Positions 25,113 to 38,495 of a stretch of 64,000 nucleotides of DNA are shown here, piece by piece. The DNA comes from Ailanthus altissimus (taxonomy: Eukaryota > Streptophyta > Magnoliopsida > Sapindales > Simaroubaceae), in assembly GCA_946807835.1 (NCBI GenBank), contig OX327697.1, positions 3,177,001 to 3,241,000 of the forward strand, in the 5' to 3' direction. Under the pieces are notes generated by a model. The model was given only the letters and a program-made list of their open reading frames with translations. It did no database searches and was not told the DNA's origin. The position numbers were made by a program, and so were the translations under genes. Position 1 is the stretch's first letter. The number at the start of each line of letters is the position of its first letter.

Positions 25113-25464
25113 AATTGAAAGAAATAAATACTAATCAATATATAAATGATGATGAACTTTAATTGCTATATTTTCCGGTTGGAACCTCCTTTGTGTGAGG
25201 ATTCCAATTGAGTTATAAAAAAAAAGTTAAATATATTCTTACTTCTTATGCCAAGAGTGAATCCCCCTAACCTTAGCTTTTTATTTGAATTGGTTAATTG
25301 AAATAATATTTACAAACATCTTATACTGCATTAATTATCTTTAAAGTGTTTATAATTTGTAATTTTAATTCTACTTCCCTGTGGATCGACCCCGTTCTCA
25401 TCGGGTTATTTATTACTTCAACAATCCTGCACTTGGGAATAACTCCTATATTCTGGACGTGTCA

Positions 25465-26193
25465 ATAACTACTAAATATTTATTAGTAGTTGAGCTAAGC
25501 CCTAAAATGTAAATTGAAAACTTAAAAATTAGATCTAAATTATATAAGAAGAAAATTAAATTCTAAAGTTCTAATTTCTTTTCAAAACGAATTTTTCTTC
25601 TCATAATATTTTTTTAGATATCAACAATTTTTTAATATTACAATGTACCACCAATTAATGACTACTATTTATCAAATAATTATTTACTTTTTTAATTTTC
25701 ATTAATGTTATAATTATATAATATCAAATAATAATGGACATATTATATGACACATCAATTAAGATACAAAATATATATTTCGATTATGTAATTATAACAT
25801 TATTATTACATACCACATCACTCATGTTTCATCTAACTAACTAATCGCTTGTCATGTTTTCTCACAACTCACTTGTGATTATACTTTATCTTGACTTTAA
25901 AGCCGTGCTTAACTAAGCATTGTAAATGCTTCAGAATCACATTCAATTCAAAGCTTATTTCAAACATGACTAATCAAAAGCTTATATGAATCACAAGCAA
26001 AACGTAATCTCAATAAACACCCTTATAGAAGGCAAGATGAGGTTGTTTATTAACTTGATAGTTCTGATTTAATATTTGTTTTTTAATTTTTATTTTAGAA
26101 ATTCACATATAAATAGCTGACTATACATGAATAGAATTGTCAAGCAATACAATGTGAATAGAATTAATTGCCATGACTTAAAGAGTATGATAG
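25465..26193. other. AT-rich spacer, nothing recognised
   Basis: No supported gene, RNA or element between the LTR-like remnant and the left LTR of element C. Confidence 0.5.
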
Positions 26194-27131
26194 TGTTAGA
26201 ATTGATGATTCAAAAATTATGTTTTAAGCATGATTTTGAGTTGAAAACCAATAAGGAGTCATTATGAAGTCAAGTACTCGAAGGATATAAGAGGAAGGAG
26301 TAAAACAGAGAATCGTAAGTAAGGAGAGGTGTGAAAACACAAGTAGGGACGATTAAAGTTTGAACGCCCCAGTGTTAGAAGATAAAACTCCCTAGCGAAG
26401 ATTCTAGGAAACCCAACGCCCTAGTGTTATTCTTAGAATGCTACAAGATTGAATCACCATCCCAACGTTGGTTGCTGAACATCCCAGCATTAGCTTGAAG
26501 TCACATTTACTGCCCCAACTTTAATTGCAGATTGTTGCAGCAATGCCTGTTTAAGAAAGTCTATTTTTAGATTGAATTAACTTCTTTGAATAGGTTCTAA
26601 ACTCTCACATACATGGACTCTTATTCCAACTAGGTTTAAGGTTTCTAAGAACTTTTTAAACACAATATAAACTATTGTAACCTTTTATAATTTATTAAGT
26701 ATTAAGAGAGAATTCAAGAAATAAAATGAAAAACTAAAAAGCCTTGAACACTAAGTGTGCAAGAGAGTGCTATGTGTAGTGCTTGAATTCTAAGTGAGCA
26801 AAAGAAGCACTAATAGATACTTTAATAGCTATTTATTATTGTATTTCTTAATAATGTCTTGAGAGATAGATATTTGTGATCTTGTTTTTCGTGAACTTAA
26901 TAAGAGAGGTTAAGATCCTATGATCCACGTGGATATAGGCGTTTGTTGTCAAACCATGTAAATTAATTGTGTGATTGTTCTTATTTTGATTTTTATTTCC
27001 TTGTGATTGAAGTCTTTCACATTGGTTTAGGGTTTATCAGAGTGCATGCCAAGGAAACCCCAATCAAATTCTTATTAGGGCAAAGGCTAATCATTAAGGG
27101 AGATAAATGCTAAGACTAATATCCCGTAACA
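26194..27131 (+). repeat. Left LTR of copia element C
   Basis: Starts TGTTAGAATTGATGATTC, as does 37733, and ends ATCCCGTAACA before a primer site. About 938 bp. Contains decayed versions of the GC-rich block also seen in the LTRs of elements B and E (26360-26540). Confidence 0.85.
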
Positions 27132-27134
27132 AAC

Positions 27135-27146
27135 TGGTATCAAAGC
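27135..27146 (+). promoter_or_regulatory. Primer-binding site of element C
   Basis: TGGTATCAAAGC, one base from the standard initiator-Met site and identical to that of element E. Confidence 0.85.
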
Positions 27147-27181
27147 CAAGGGTTAGAAAATATAAATAGGTGGTATTAACC

Positions 27182-27822
27182 ATGACAACACATAAGCATA
27201 AGATAGAAAATGTATGGCTACTGGTGAGTTAAGGGTTAGACTCAGCCTTGTAGGAGACTCCAGCAACTATCAGTAAAGAGAAAAAAACCTGTGAAGCATC
27301 GTGAGATAGATAGAGAAACAATTTAGAAAAAAGCTTATAGTACCATAGTTTTAGCGTTAAGTGATGAAGTATAAAGGGAGGTGGCTGGAGAGAAATTGAC
27401 AATTGGCTTATGGAAGAAACTTGACGTCCTCTATCTGATGAAGTCCTTAGCGAATCTTTATATGTCAAGAAGAATATGTATTAGCTTTTTATGGCTAAAG
27501 AAACTTCAATAAGAACCATATTGATGCTTTCAATAACATCATTATAGATCTTGAGACAAAAGACATCAAGACCGAGGATGAAGACAAAGTCATAATCCTG
27601 TTATGTTCATTCTCCTCATGTTATGAGCACTTCAAAGATATGCTCTTAAATGGTAGGCAGACTTCAACAATGAATGATGTAAAAGTCTCATTGAACTTAA
27701 AATAATTGGAGAAGAGATCGAAATCCAATAGTGTAATAGGTTTGGCTGCGAAGAGAAAAGATAGAAAGAACAATCAATCAAAGGAAAGATTTAAAAAATG
27801 CTATCTTTGAGAGAAAGGAGAT
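27182..27822 (+). pseudogene. Element C gag, 5' part, interrupted by element F
   Basis: Starts at ATG 27182 and aligns throughout with element E gag: IDLETKDIKTEDEDKVIILL near 27548-27605 and MNDVKVSLNLK near 27673. It ends in a degenerate zinc knuckle (KCYL..EKGDHKD) where gypsy element F begins. Several stops, mainly Gln/Trp to stop. The remainder of the interior resumes at about 36985. Confidence 0.83.
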
Positions 27823-29180
27823 CATAAGGACTCATAAATACTATTATTTCTATCTTTGCAAAGTTGAATTTTTCTTTAAATTATTGAATATTTGGCTATT
27901 TATAAGTTTATTAATAAAATATAAGTTTTCAACCTAACAGCATGAAGATTCTGAAAAATTAGACAAAAATAGAAGAAATTGAAGAAAATAGCCCATTATT
28001 GTAGTGCTCCTCAACTAGCACTGCAATGCTCAAGATAGAGAGCCCACGAAACAATTCATAGACCATTTCCCAAGGCTTAGCACGTTGCCAAAACACTAGC
28101 ACCACAACGCCTAAACAACAACGTCATAGCGCTTGAAGTAGAAAGTTGAGTGCTATAGCACCCAGACACTAGTGCCGCAGCACCCATGAGACTAAAGAAA
28201 AAAAAAGAAATTTTTGGACTTCAAATTTGACTTGGATTCAAAGCAGACGGCCTCTAGTGTTTCGAAAACCTATAAAAGGATCTTATTAAGAGCCAAAACG
28301 ATAGATAAACAAGAACAAACACAAAAATACAAAATAAAAGATATCAAAGCAAGATTAAAGATTAAAGAACAAGCATTACGCAGCAAATAAGAGAGAGAAA
28401 GAAGAAATTCAGGGCATCCACCTTATTTAAATTCTTCTCTTGCTCTTATTTTTATGGTCTTATTAAATATGTCTTTTAATATTTCCTTTGGTACTCTCAA
28501 ATTTATCATGAACTAACTTTATTTATCTAGAGTTCAACTTTTGAACCCAATATGTAGTTGAACTTTATTATCTCTCTTATTTTATAAACTCAATAAACAA
28601 GAATTATTCATTTTATCTTGTGCCTAATATTTTCTTTATATCTGACCAATATATTAATTGTTTGAGGAACCATAATGAACTTGACAAAAAAATTTATATG
28701 TTTAGCTTAGAATAGTCTGATATATGATTATAGGGTAACTACTATGAGTTTCAATATACTTATATAGTATAAATGGTAATGGTAGACCTATTATTAATGA
28801 GTATCATTCTATTCTGATTACCATAAACATATAGGTAATTATTAAGAGGATATATAGTTATTTGAACATCGATAAAGGCTTATAATGATAATAGAGATCT
28901 AGCCAACAATTCATTATTGAGAAATTTAATAAGAGAGTAATATATTTAATGAAGTATTGAGGGATAAGTTGTCACCCTATGTTTTCTTAAACTTGGTAAA
29001 TTCATATCTTTACTTGCTTATTGCTTAAATTTAAGATAATTTTAGTATAATTAGACAAATTAACTCAATTTTAAGTTTGTCTTAATAAAAGTTAAGTGGA
29101 ATTAATTTTATTATTTGATAAAAAGATTAGATTATAGAAGTCTCTGTGAAAATGATATGTTTTTTTATCTATTCTTATAT
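27823..29180 (+). repeat. Left LTR of element F
   Basis: Aligns with the right LTR from TAAGGACTYATAAA at the start to TAGAAGTCTCTGTRA near 29145. The end is damaged and no tRNA-Asp primer site can be found after it. Contains a GC-richer block at 28003-28190 (for example AGTGCCGCAGCACCC), about 130 bases of which are missing in the right copy. Confidence 0.8.
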
Positions 29181-29261
29181 CGATATTAATACCAAACTAT
29201 CTTGCTTTTAATCCAGACTTTTGACTTTTCAATTTTCAACATAACTTTGATAGTTTATGCG

Positions 29262-31500
29262 AAGGGTAGAGAGTTAAAATTTGACATCTTTTGATCCTAA
29301 GATTGAAAGAACCTTTTGAAGACTATAACTTGAACCAAACCTACTCATAAACATGGATGACTAAACCAGCAATCTAGAAATTTAGATCATAATAGAACCA
29401 AAAAGATCATTAAGAGAATATGCAGTTCCTACTGAAACTTTTATTCGATCAAGTATCTGGTGACCAATAGTTAATGCAAATAATTTTGAGATCAAATTGA
29501 GTACTATCTAAATGTTGAAAGATACTGTGCAATTTAATGGTTCCCAAATGATGATCCTAACATGCATATAGTGAATTTTGTAGAGATTTGCGATAAATTT
29601 AAAAATAATAGAGTATTAGAAGATGGCATCAGATTAAGGCTATTCCCATTCTCATTAATAGATAAAGCTAAAAGCTAAAAGCTAGTTGATGTCATTGTCA
29701 TCTCGATCCATAGCAACATAGGATGACTTGGAGCATAAATTTGTTGCTAAAGTTTTTCCACATGCGAAGACAACTAGGATGAGGAATGACATTACCTCAT
29801 TTATTCAGTTTGATGGTGAATCCTTATATGAAGCATAAGAAAGATTTAAGGATATGTTAAGAAAGTTTCCTCATCATGGGATACCTAAATGACTATTAGT
29901 ACAAATATTCTACAATAAACTATTAGGTCATTTAAGAATTATTGTAAATGCAACTGTTAGTGGAGTTTTAATGAATAAATCTACAAATGAGACATATGAT
30001 CTACTAGAAGAGATAACATCAAATAGTTATTAATGGTCAACTAAAAGGGTAACACTAAAGAAAGTTACATGCATGTATGATATTGATGCATTCCACGTAT
30101 TGACTACTCATATTAATATGTTATCCAAAATATTCAATGCCATAAATGCCATCATAACTCAGAGCATAACTTGTGATTCATGTGGTATAAATGGCCAGTG
30201 CATGGAGCTGGTGAATTATATGAGAAATTTCAATAAGCAACCAACCAATCATTATTCAAACTTTTACAATTTGGGGTAGAGAAACCATCCAAAATTCTCT
30301 TGAAATAATAACTAATGGCAGTAATCTAAACTAATGAACCATCCAAATTCCATCCACAGCAAGAAAAGAAGCCGGCTTTAGAAGACATGTTCATACAATA
30401 CAGGAAGTCTAATGATGCCATTCTGCAAAACCATTTTGCAGCTTTGAAGACTTTAAAAACTCAAATGGGACAACTTGTTGCAGCTCTAAATAGTCGACCT
30501 AAGAAGCTCTATCTAGTAATACGAAAGTTAATCCAAAAGGAAGTATAGAATAATGCCAAGTTGTAATGCTAAGAAGTGGCAATGAATTACAAGGTAGTAC
30601 TCTTAACCATGGTTACTAATCATTTAAAAGACTAACAAAAGTGAAAAAGTAGTGCAAAATGATTAAGTGCAGCCATATATAGTCCCAATACCCTTTCTTC
30701 AAAGGCAAAAACCAATTGTTACAAAAAAAATGTTTATCACAGGAATAGGGCTTTAATGATCATGAAATACTAGACAATGTATAAATAAGTGCAAAAAATG
30801 TGCAGAATGGTGTAGAAGTGCAGAAAAATGAAAAAACACAAAAAATATAGACATAGCAGAAAACTTTAGTAGAAACATCTAGTTCAGTCTTTTAATCTAG
30901 CATCACTATTTCCTTAAAGACTGCAAAAGAAGAAACTAGATAAGCAATTTTCAAAACTTATTGAAATTTTTAACAATTTGCACATTAACATTCTTTTTAC
31001 TGATGCATTAGAGCAAATGTCAAATTATGTTAAGTTTATGAAGGACATTCTCGAAGAAGAAGAAACTAGATAATTTTGATACAGTGGCATTGATTGAAAG
31101 GTGTAGTGTCATTCTACAGAAGAAATTGCTATCTAAGCTAAAAGAACATGGTAACTTTACCATCTTATGCGCCATTGACAATCACAACTTTGAAAAAGAT
31201 TTATATGACTCAGAGGCAAGCATCAATCTTATACTATTGTAAATCTACAGGAAGCTTAGTTTAGGGGAAGCAAAACCTAATAATGTAACATTACAACTCG
31301 CAGAACGCTTTTTCAAATATCTAAGAAGTATCTCTCAAGATGTGCTAGTCCAGGTGAACAAGTTCATCTTCTCTTCTAATTTCACTATTCTGAATATAGA
31401 AAAAGGCAAGAAAATTCTAATCATCCTTAGAAGGCCTTTCCTAGCCACCAAATGGACTATAATAGATGAAAAAAAATGGGAGTTAACAATTAAAGTACAA
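29262..31500 (+). pseudogene. Element F gag and protease remnants
   Basis: The gag start region (FDPKIERT near 29290) is followed by the Athila-type gag core (DGIRLRLFPFSLIDKAKS near 29625-29675, TSFIQFDGES-like near 29795). A linker (EDMFIQYRKSNDAILQNHF near 30380) leads to an aspartic protease near 31205-31235 with SEASINLIL where families have S/L-GASINLMP. Dozens of stops and shifts are present. The frame at 30073-30279 is a shadow of the gag region. Confidence 0.82.
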
Positions 31501-33616
31501 GACAAATAGTGACTTTAAAAGTTTTCAAAGAAATCAAGTTACCTACAAAGACTGTTGCTCTATTGATGTAGGCATTTGAAAAAATAACAACAACCCTATA
31601 GTTAAAAGAGGTAAAGGAAGTGCATCCCTAGATAAAAAAGAAAGCAATGCAATATAGAATGAAAAGAAAGAACAAACATAAGCAGCACTTTAAGGAAAGG
31701 TTAGAAGACACGAGCAAAAGAAATTCTCTCTCCCGGTCTAAGGTTAAACTCTTTTTAGAAGAGCATAACGTAAATTAAATGGAAACTATTGTCAAAATCT
31801 TGTTCACAGGGCTATGAAACTCCGCAACAAGGAGTACCAGTAAGTATGCATTCCAACATGTCTTTAACATCTGTTTTGAGCCACCATAAGAATAGAGAAG
31901 CCACGTCATGTTGACGACGTTAAATCAAGCACTTCTTGAAAGGTAACCTAGGTAAATTTTATTTTTATATTGCTTATTTTTTAATTTTTTATACTTTATT
32001 TTCTTTTCTTTTAATGGTATAATAGCAAAGCAATCATTTAAAGAGCATCATAAGCATTTGCAGTGTTAGGAGATTGAAAACTTCAACATTGTCGCATCAA
32101 GACTCAATCGTTGCAATACTAAGCCTTCATTTACTAAGAAAGTTTCTTACTCTCATTTTTTATTTTTATCATTAGGGACAATGTCAAATTTAAGTTTAGG
32201 AGAGAGAAACACTTATCATGTGTTTATTTTATGCTGTATAAATTTTTTGTTATCTTGCATATTAATTATTTTTAGTTGTTAATTTTAGGTTGAAATGATG
32301 ATTATTATTCTATCATAAAAAATAGAATATTGGTTGAATTTATTTTTTTTTTGCAAGCGCCTAGGAAACGATAGATACTTGAGATAATACTTATACTAGA
32401 ATTTTGAACTAATTTCGACCTTAGTTTTGATCACATATTTTTTTAGCACGTTGAATTAAAGCTTGTATTAGTTAAGTTGTTACTTATAAATATTCATGTT
32501 TAAGAAGTACACTCAAGTCTCAAGAACTAATACTTTAGAACTTGCTTTGGTTATTGTTTGAGTCAAAATCTTAGAAAACACATGAATAAGAAAATGAAAT
32601 TAGGTCATCTTTGGACCGATTGAGCCTTTTTTTAGCCTATCTTGAATGTATATTTATCTCTAATTACTCTTTTTGAGCCTAAATACCCAATTGTTTTTTT
32701 TTCTATTTATGCACATTATAAGCCTAAGACTTAAAGTATATTTATCTAAAGATTACCTGTAACACCATAAACCTTAAAGTTTACTTAGAAAAACTCTTCA
32801 AAGAAGAAAAGGTTGTGGTTGTATGAGAAAATGGTACCAAAGTAGAAAGCAATTAAGAGTGGTCGAGATTTATTAATCTAAATTTGGGGGGTATTTAAAA
32901 AAAAAAGAGAAAACTCTTTAAATTCTTTATACCCCTAGCTTAAGAAAAAGAAGAAATTCTTTTGAAAATAGTTATTAAAAAAAAGATAGAAACACAATAA
33001 GTTTGGGAGAGGAGATAAATTAAGAAAAATGAGATCTAATGAATTTTAGGTAAAATCTAAGTGTTCATAGTATAACTTGAACTTCATGTGTTTATCCTTA
33101 TATTCAACATTGACCATAGCGTTTCATTACAAACTAACTAAAACCTTAAATAGATTCGTAGAAATATATTTTTCTATATTAATAAAGAGTAGTATAAAAA
33201 ACAAGTCTATGGTAGTGTTATTGTAAATGGAAATATATTGATACATTATTTTTCTACATTATCTTAAAGTAAATGAGTAAATCTAGGTATCATTTGACTA
33301 TTTACTTGTTTATTGCATGCGCAACACACACACACACACACACACACATACAAAGTGATAAATTACGGGCAAGAATGAAGAACTTGATGAATGATATTAT
33401 GAGTTATCAAGAGTTGTTTATTAATTTTGAAAAAAAAAAACCTTGTACCATTTCAACAACTTTTAAGACAATAATTATGATAATCTAATCAATCTAGCAT
33501 ATTTTATTTTTGAGTTTTCATATTTTTTAGTCAAGTATAATCTTTTTTTTTTCTATCATTAATTTTTATTTTTCATTGCTTGAGGACGAGAAAAATTCTT
33601 AAGTTTGGGGGTATTT
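31501..33616 (+). other. Non-coding 3' region of element F with Athila-type signature
   Basis: Pol is absent apart from a possible integrase C-terminal trace near 31730. At 31905-31950 lies GACGACGTTAAATCAAGC followed by CTTCTTGAAAGGTAACCTA, a decayed form of the post-pol signature widespread in Athila/Tat elements. GGGACAATGTCAAATTTAAG (near 32175) and GAGGACGAG...AAGTTTGGGGGTATT (near 33583-33615) are polypurine-tract-like. The rest is AT-rich with nothing recognised. Confidence 0.7.
33323..33348. repeat. (CA)n microsatellite
   Basis: About 12-13 uninterrupted CA dinucleotides inside element F. Likely length-polymorphic. Confidence 0.95.
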
Positions 33617-36600
33617 TGTAAGGACTTATAAAGACTATTAAATTTATCTTTGCAAACTTAAAATTTATTTTCACTTATTGAATATATGGCTATATATGAG
33701 CTTATTGATAAAATATAGATTTTCAACCCCATGATATGAAAATTCTAAGAAATTAGACAAAAATAGAAAAAATTGAAGAAAATAGCCCAATTGTAGTGCT
33801 TCTCAACTAGTGTTGCAATGTAAGAGACAAAAAGCCCAGCGCCTATGTGACTAAAGAAAAACAGGAAATTTCTGGACTCTAAATTCGACTTAGATTCAAA
33901 GTAGCCAACCTCTAAGGTTATGAAAGCCTATAAAAGTCCTTTTTAGGAGCGAAAATGATAGATAAGTAAGAGCAAACATAAAATAAAATATATCAAAGCA
34001 AGATTAAAGATTGAAAAACAATAATTGCTCAATAAGCAAGAGAGAGAAAGAAGCAATTCGGGGAATCTGTCTTGTTTAAATTCATCTCTTTCTCTTTTTT
34101 TATAGGATTCTTAAATTTGACTTTTAATATTTGCTTTAGTACTCTTAAATTCATTATGAACTAACTTTATTTTCTAGGGCTTAATTTGTGAACCCAATAT
34201 ATAGTTCAACTTTATAATCTCTCTTATTTTATAAACTTAATAAAGAAGAATTGTTCATTCTTTCTTATGCCTAATGCTTTCTTTATATTTGGCCAATATA
34301 TTGATTGTTTGAGGTGATGGCGGAGGATCTAAGGCATGTGTGGGTGTATGCATGTGCAATTGTATCTATTGCCTAAATACGTATCATATACAAATTTAAG
34401 TCCAACGAAAGCGTGAAACATGCAATAAATATAATAAATAAATATATTAATCACATTAATATATTAGAAAGGTTAGAGAACTCATCATAACGTGTAACGT
34501 TATACACGTATTTTTTTTGGAGTCCGCATAGAGACCAACTCATGTGCAGTTCTAGTCACTAACTCGGTGGGCTTAGTGAGCTAGAACAACAGCCCGATAT
34601 TCAGCCCGGGATTAACTCTTAATCACCAAAATGGTTGGGTATGTATTTATATCATTTTCTCCAAAAGGATAAAAAATGGAGAGTTTGAAGCAATTCACAA
34701 ATGCTCCAATTGAAAGCATAGAAAAAATGAAACAATTTTATTTTTCCTCTTCTTTTTTTTTCTTCTTCTTTCTTTCTTCTTCTCGGGAAAATGCCCAACA
34801 CACCCAAAATCTAGCTTCTTTCTCTCTTTCTCTTTATATATATATATATAATATAATATATTATATAATATAAATAATAATAAAATATATATAATAATAA
34901 TATAAAATTAGTAATGATTGCCAACTATTTGGCATCCAAAATATAATATTAATATATATAATATCTAATAATAAAATATATTATATAATATAATAAGAGA
35001 GATATTTTGATTATTTAACAATTAAATAATTAAAGTAAGAAATGATCATTTTGCCCCTCATAAATAGTTACTAAGTCTACCCCCTAGTAGGTCCTACAAA
35101 ACCCGCATTTGGGTAAACTTAACCGAGGGTCCACAATATGCCACGTGTCATTATATAATTAGTAAATAACAATTATTGACTAATTATTATATTTAATACT
35201 TAAATACAGACAGGCACGCATTCCCCGTGGTATTGCTGAATATTGCTAGATTAAATATTTTAATCCGGCACGCTGCCCCAGTGCACAACGAGTACACTTC
35301 ATATCGCGGAACTCCCTAGGTCCTGCACCCGATTTGTCAAATGGAACTATTCCATGAGTTCGTGAGCAATGCCTCATGCACACGTCATGGATATACAAAT
35401 CAGCGCATTGAACCATGCAAGCTGAGGTTATAATGCATACGTATAGTCCTTCCGTCATGACATCCTAGATGTGCGGGAATATGATTATCACCATCAAATC
35501 CCCAATGTTCATCCATGTCTTATTTCTAGACTTGTATCTCAATGAACAATATGCACAAACTCTTTTGCCATAAGACTTTTTAAGATACACTCTCGAAGCA
35601 TCTGGATATCTAAGTCGATATACGAGCTGACGAATCTCATATCTGTACACAATGAACTCCATAAGCATCGAACATACCCAGTGACACCTAACGGTCACAC
35701 CATGAAAGGTCTGTGACATGCGTGGAACCAAAGTATGGTAGATCACTTACAAGCCCATCGTGGCACTAAGGTCAAAGGACTACGTATACTACTCAACTTG
35801 AGAGGGCCCTTCGTTAACGGCTTATATAAGGTGTCTATCGGAGGCCCTCGTGAGTCTGTCCCATATCTAGTCCTAACTAGATATCCATATGTCAATACGA
35901 GCTCCAAGCTCACAGTCGGCTAGGAACGACTATCTATACTCTAGGTACGACATATGTTGATCTATATAAAAAGGTATCCACCGACAGACCCGTATCGGCA
36001 GAAATAGATCATGGACAATAATTCGAGAACATACTTGCAGAACATGCATTTCCTGACACCCGATTGCAACTCTTGGAACTATGTAGTTACTAGTATATTC
36101 TCATATCTATGTCCCATTACAGACAAGGCTCCAACTCTTAGATCTACTAAGTATTATAACCAGCTAACACTTAGTTGTACTAACATTTAGCAACTATATG
36201 TCTCAGCGTGGCTAACCATGAACCCTTATCTAAACTTCTTTAGATCTGATCCAAACTCTTTCAGATCTACAATGTCTGTAATGTTACATGCATAATACTA
36301 TATAAATGGGTATTAGCGATTTAATGGGAATGTACACTTGTATAAATACACAAGTATATATACATTCAGAGATGGCATGTAAGCACCGACCCTAACATGA
36401 GGAACCATAATGAACGAGATAGAGGAATTTATGTGTTTAGCCTAAGATAGTCTAATATATAACCATAAAGTCACTACTATGACTTTCATGCAAGATAGAA
36501 ATATATCTATATGGCATATATGGCATTGGTAGATCTGTTATTAATGAGTTTTATTCTATTCTGATTACCATAGACATATAGGTAATTGTTAGGATGAGAT

Positions 36601-36975
36601 ATATTTATTTGACCAGCGACAGAGGCTTTAATGATAATAGAGATCTAGCCAACAATTGATTATTAATGAATTTAATAAAAGAGTAATAGATTTAATGAAG
36701 TATTAGAGGATAAATTATAACCCTAGGTTTCCTTAAACTTGTTGAATTTATATCTTTACTTCTTTATTGCTTAAATTTAGGATTATTTTAGTATAATTAG
36801 ATAAATTAGGCTACTCAATTCTAAGTTTGTTTGAATAAAAGTTAAGTAAGATTAACTTTAATACTTGATAAAAATATTAGATTATAGAAGTCTCTGTAAG
36901 AATAATATCCGATTTATATCATTATACTATTTGATATGATACGTACACTTGTGTATATTAGTGTTAAGATTTGTA
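33617..36975 (+). repeat. Right LTR of element F, split by a solo LTR
   Basis: Starts TGTAAGGACTTATAAAG after GTTTGGGGGTATT. It is interrupted at 34315-36397 and continues with AACCATAATGAACG, matching the left LTR. It runs to about 36975, ending after ATGATACGTACACTTGTG, an Athila-like LTR end. Confidence 0.8.
34315..36397 (-). mobile_element. Solo copia LTR, same lineage as element A, third level of the nest
   Basis: 2083 bp with TG...CA ends on the + strand (TGATGGCGGAGG ... CGACCCTAACA) and a perfect 5-bp target duplication TGAGG at 34310-34314 and 36398-36402. Read on the minus strand it starts TGTTAGGGTCGGTGCTTA and matches the LTR of element A (TTATTGGGATTTGTGCTTAG), including the shared blocks GATCTGAAAGAGTT and RAGAGTTRGAGCCTTGTCTR. 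No internal region, so it arose by LTR-LTR recombination. Frames at 34676, 35246, 35465 and 35735 lie within it and are not genes. Confidence 0.88.
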
Positions 36976-36984
36976 TTGTACTAG

Positions 36985-37728
36985 AAGGGCACTTAATATA
37001 GGATTGTCCTGGAATAAAAACAAGGGATGGAGATGCTATAATAGTCTATCATGAAGAAGACTTAAAAATTGTAAAAACATTGACAACCTTTAATGAGAAG
37101 TACGTTGGAGAATGGTACTAGATTTTGGCTACATTATCCATATGCGTTCTAATAGATCTTTGTTTATCATTTACATACCCATTAAGGGTAAAGTACTAAT
37201 GAGAAATATTATGACTTGTGAAGTCATGAGGATTAGTGAAATATGGATGAGGATGCATGATGAAAAGATTAGGGATTTACTTCGTGTAAGGCATGTTCCT
37301 AGAGTTAGAAAAAAGTTGATATCTCTAAGAGAGCTAGATAAGGAGGGGTATTCATTATTAGAAGAAAAAAAAAAGAATACTAAGGGTAGTGACATAATGT
37401 ATATTTATAAAGAAGGGTGAAAAACACAAAGGGCTATATGTGCCTGACGGGATGACTATAGGTGACTCAATATGAGTTGTTGAGAGAATACAAACCACAA
37501 GACAACATCAAAGATTTGCTTATTGTGGTGATAAGGGTCGAAAAGGAATCCGTGGCAAGACTACCCTAGGTAAGAAACATTTATACCTTTGAAAACTAAA
37601 GTTATGAATCCAAAATGAGTTAAGTCTAGACAAAGACTTAATTGGAATCAGCTCTAAGTAGTAGAGCATATGTGTGAATGGATCCTAGAAAGCCTCTTGT
37701 AAAGAGATTTTAAGAAAGGGCTTGTTAG
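36985..37728 (+). pseudogene. Element C interior, 3' part (protease region and tail)
   Basis: Resumes after element F with a zinc-knuckle DCPG and continues like element E: YVGEWY*ILATL near 37104-37130 (relatives: protease region WILDSG), RMHDEKIRDLLRVRHVPRVR near 37250-37305, KGLYVPDGM near 37430. It then jumps to a 3' tail (GTTAAGTCTAGACAAAGACT) homologous to that of elements E and B. No integrase, RT or RNase H, exactly as in element E. Confidence 0.8.
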
Positions 37729-37732
37729 AATT

Positions 37733-38495
37733 GATGATTCAAAATTATATTTTGAGCATGATTTTGAATTAAAAACCAATAAGGAGTCATCGAGAAGTCA
37801 AGTATGCATGCGAAGGATGTTCAAGGAAAGAGTAAAATAGAGAGCAAAAAATGAGGAGGGGTGTGAAAATACAAGTAGAAATATTTCAAGTCTGAACACC
37901 CTAGTGTTAGAAGACAGAATGACTCAAAAATTTTAAGATGCTTAATGCCCTAACATTGTTGTTAGAACATCGCAGCATTGAATCACTACCTCAGCATTTA
38001 TTGCACAATGCCGCAGCTTTGTTTGTTCGAGAAAGTTTATTTTTAACTTGAATTGATTTCTTTGAGCAAGTTTTAAACTTTCTCATATATGAACTTTTAT
38101 TTAAACTAGGTTTAGGGTTTCTATGAACTTTATAAACACTATATAAATCATTGTAAACGCTTAGAATTCATTAAGCATTAAGAATACTCAAAGGGAGAGA
38201 ATAGAGAGCCATAAATAGTGCTTGAGTTTTGAGTGAACGAAAGAAATATTAATAAATCATTTTAGAGCTTTTTATTATTGTATTTCTTGATAATCTGTTG
38301 AGAGAGAGATTTTTGTGATCTTATTCTTTATAAACTTAATAAAAGAGGATAAGATTCTATAATCTAACGTAAATATAGGTGTTTGTTTTCAAACCACATA
38401 AATTAATTATATAATTATTCTTATTGATTTTGTTCTTATTTTTATTTATTTGTAATTGAAGTCTTTCACATGCATTTAGAGTTTATTAAAATGCA
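37733..38495 (+). repeat. Right LTR of element C, truncated
   Basis: Starts TGTTAGAATTGATGATTC after AAGAAAGGGCT. It aligns with the left LTR up to about 38495 and lacks about the last 100 bases. Confidence 0.82.

Larger units (their letters stand above)
24060..25464 (+). repeat. Probable Athila-like LTR remnant
   Basis: Contains the words CGGTAAAATGGGCATAACTT near 24111 and CTTCCCTGTGGATCGACCCC near 25374. Comparable words (GTAAAATGGACATAACTCTC and CTTCCTTGTGGGATCGACAC) occur at matching relative positions in the minus-strand LTRs of element G. It probably ends at GACGTGTCA (25464). The left end is not defined. Two internal tandem duplications are listed separately. No internal coding sequence accompanies it. 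Confidence 0.5.
27823..36975 (+). mobile_element. Element F: internally deleted Athila-like Ty3/gypsy element inserted in element C
   Basis: Two LTRs (27823-~29180 and 33617-~36975) flank gag and protease remnants and a long non-coding 3' region. RT, RNase H and most of integrase are missing, so the copy could not have moved alone. Its insertion separates the two halves of the element C interior, which line up again with element E when F is removed. Boundaries are good to about 10 bases on the left and a few tens on the right. Its own right LTR is split by a solo copia LTR. Confidence 0.82.

Noticed and set aside
33323..33348. CA repeat considered as part of a CRISPR-like or regulatory array
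   Set aside because: Simple microsatellite in plant repeat DNA. No spacers, and CRISPR is not expected here.
35246..35923. Reading frames of 60-90 codons with Cys/Arg-rich translations
   Set aside because: All lie inside the solo copia LTR at 34315-36397, aligned to the LTR of element A where they are not conserved.
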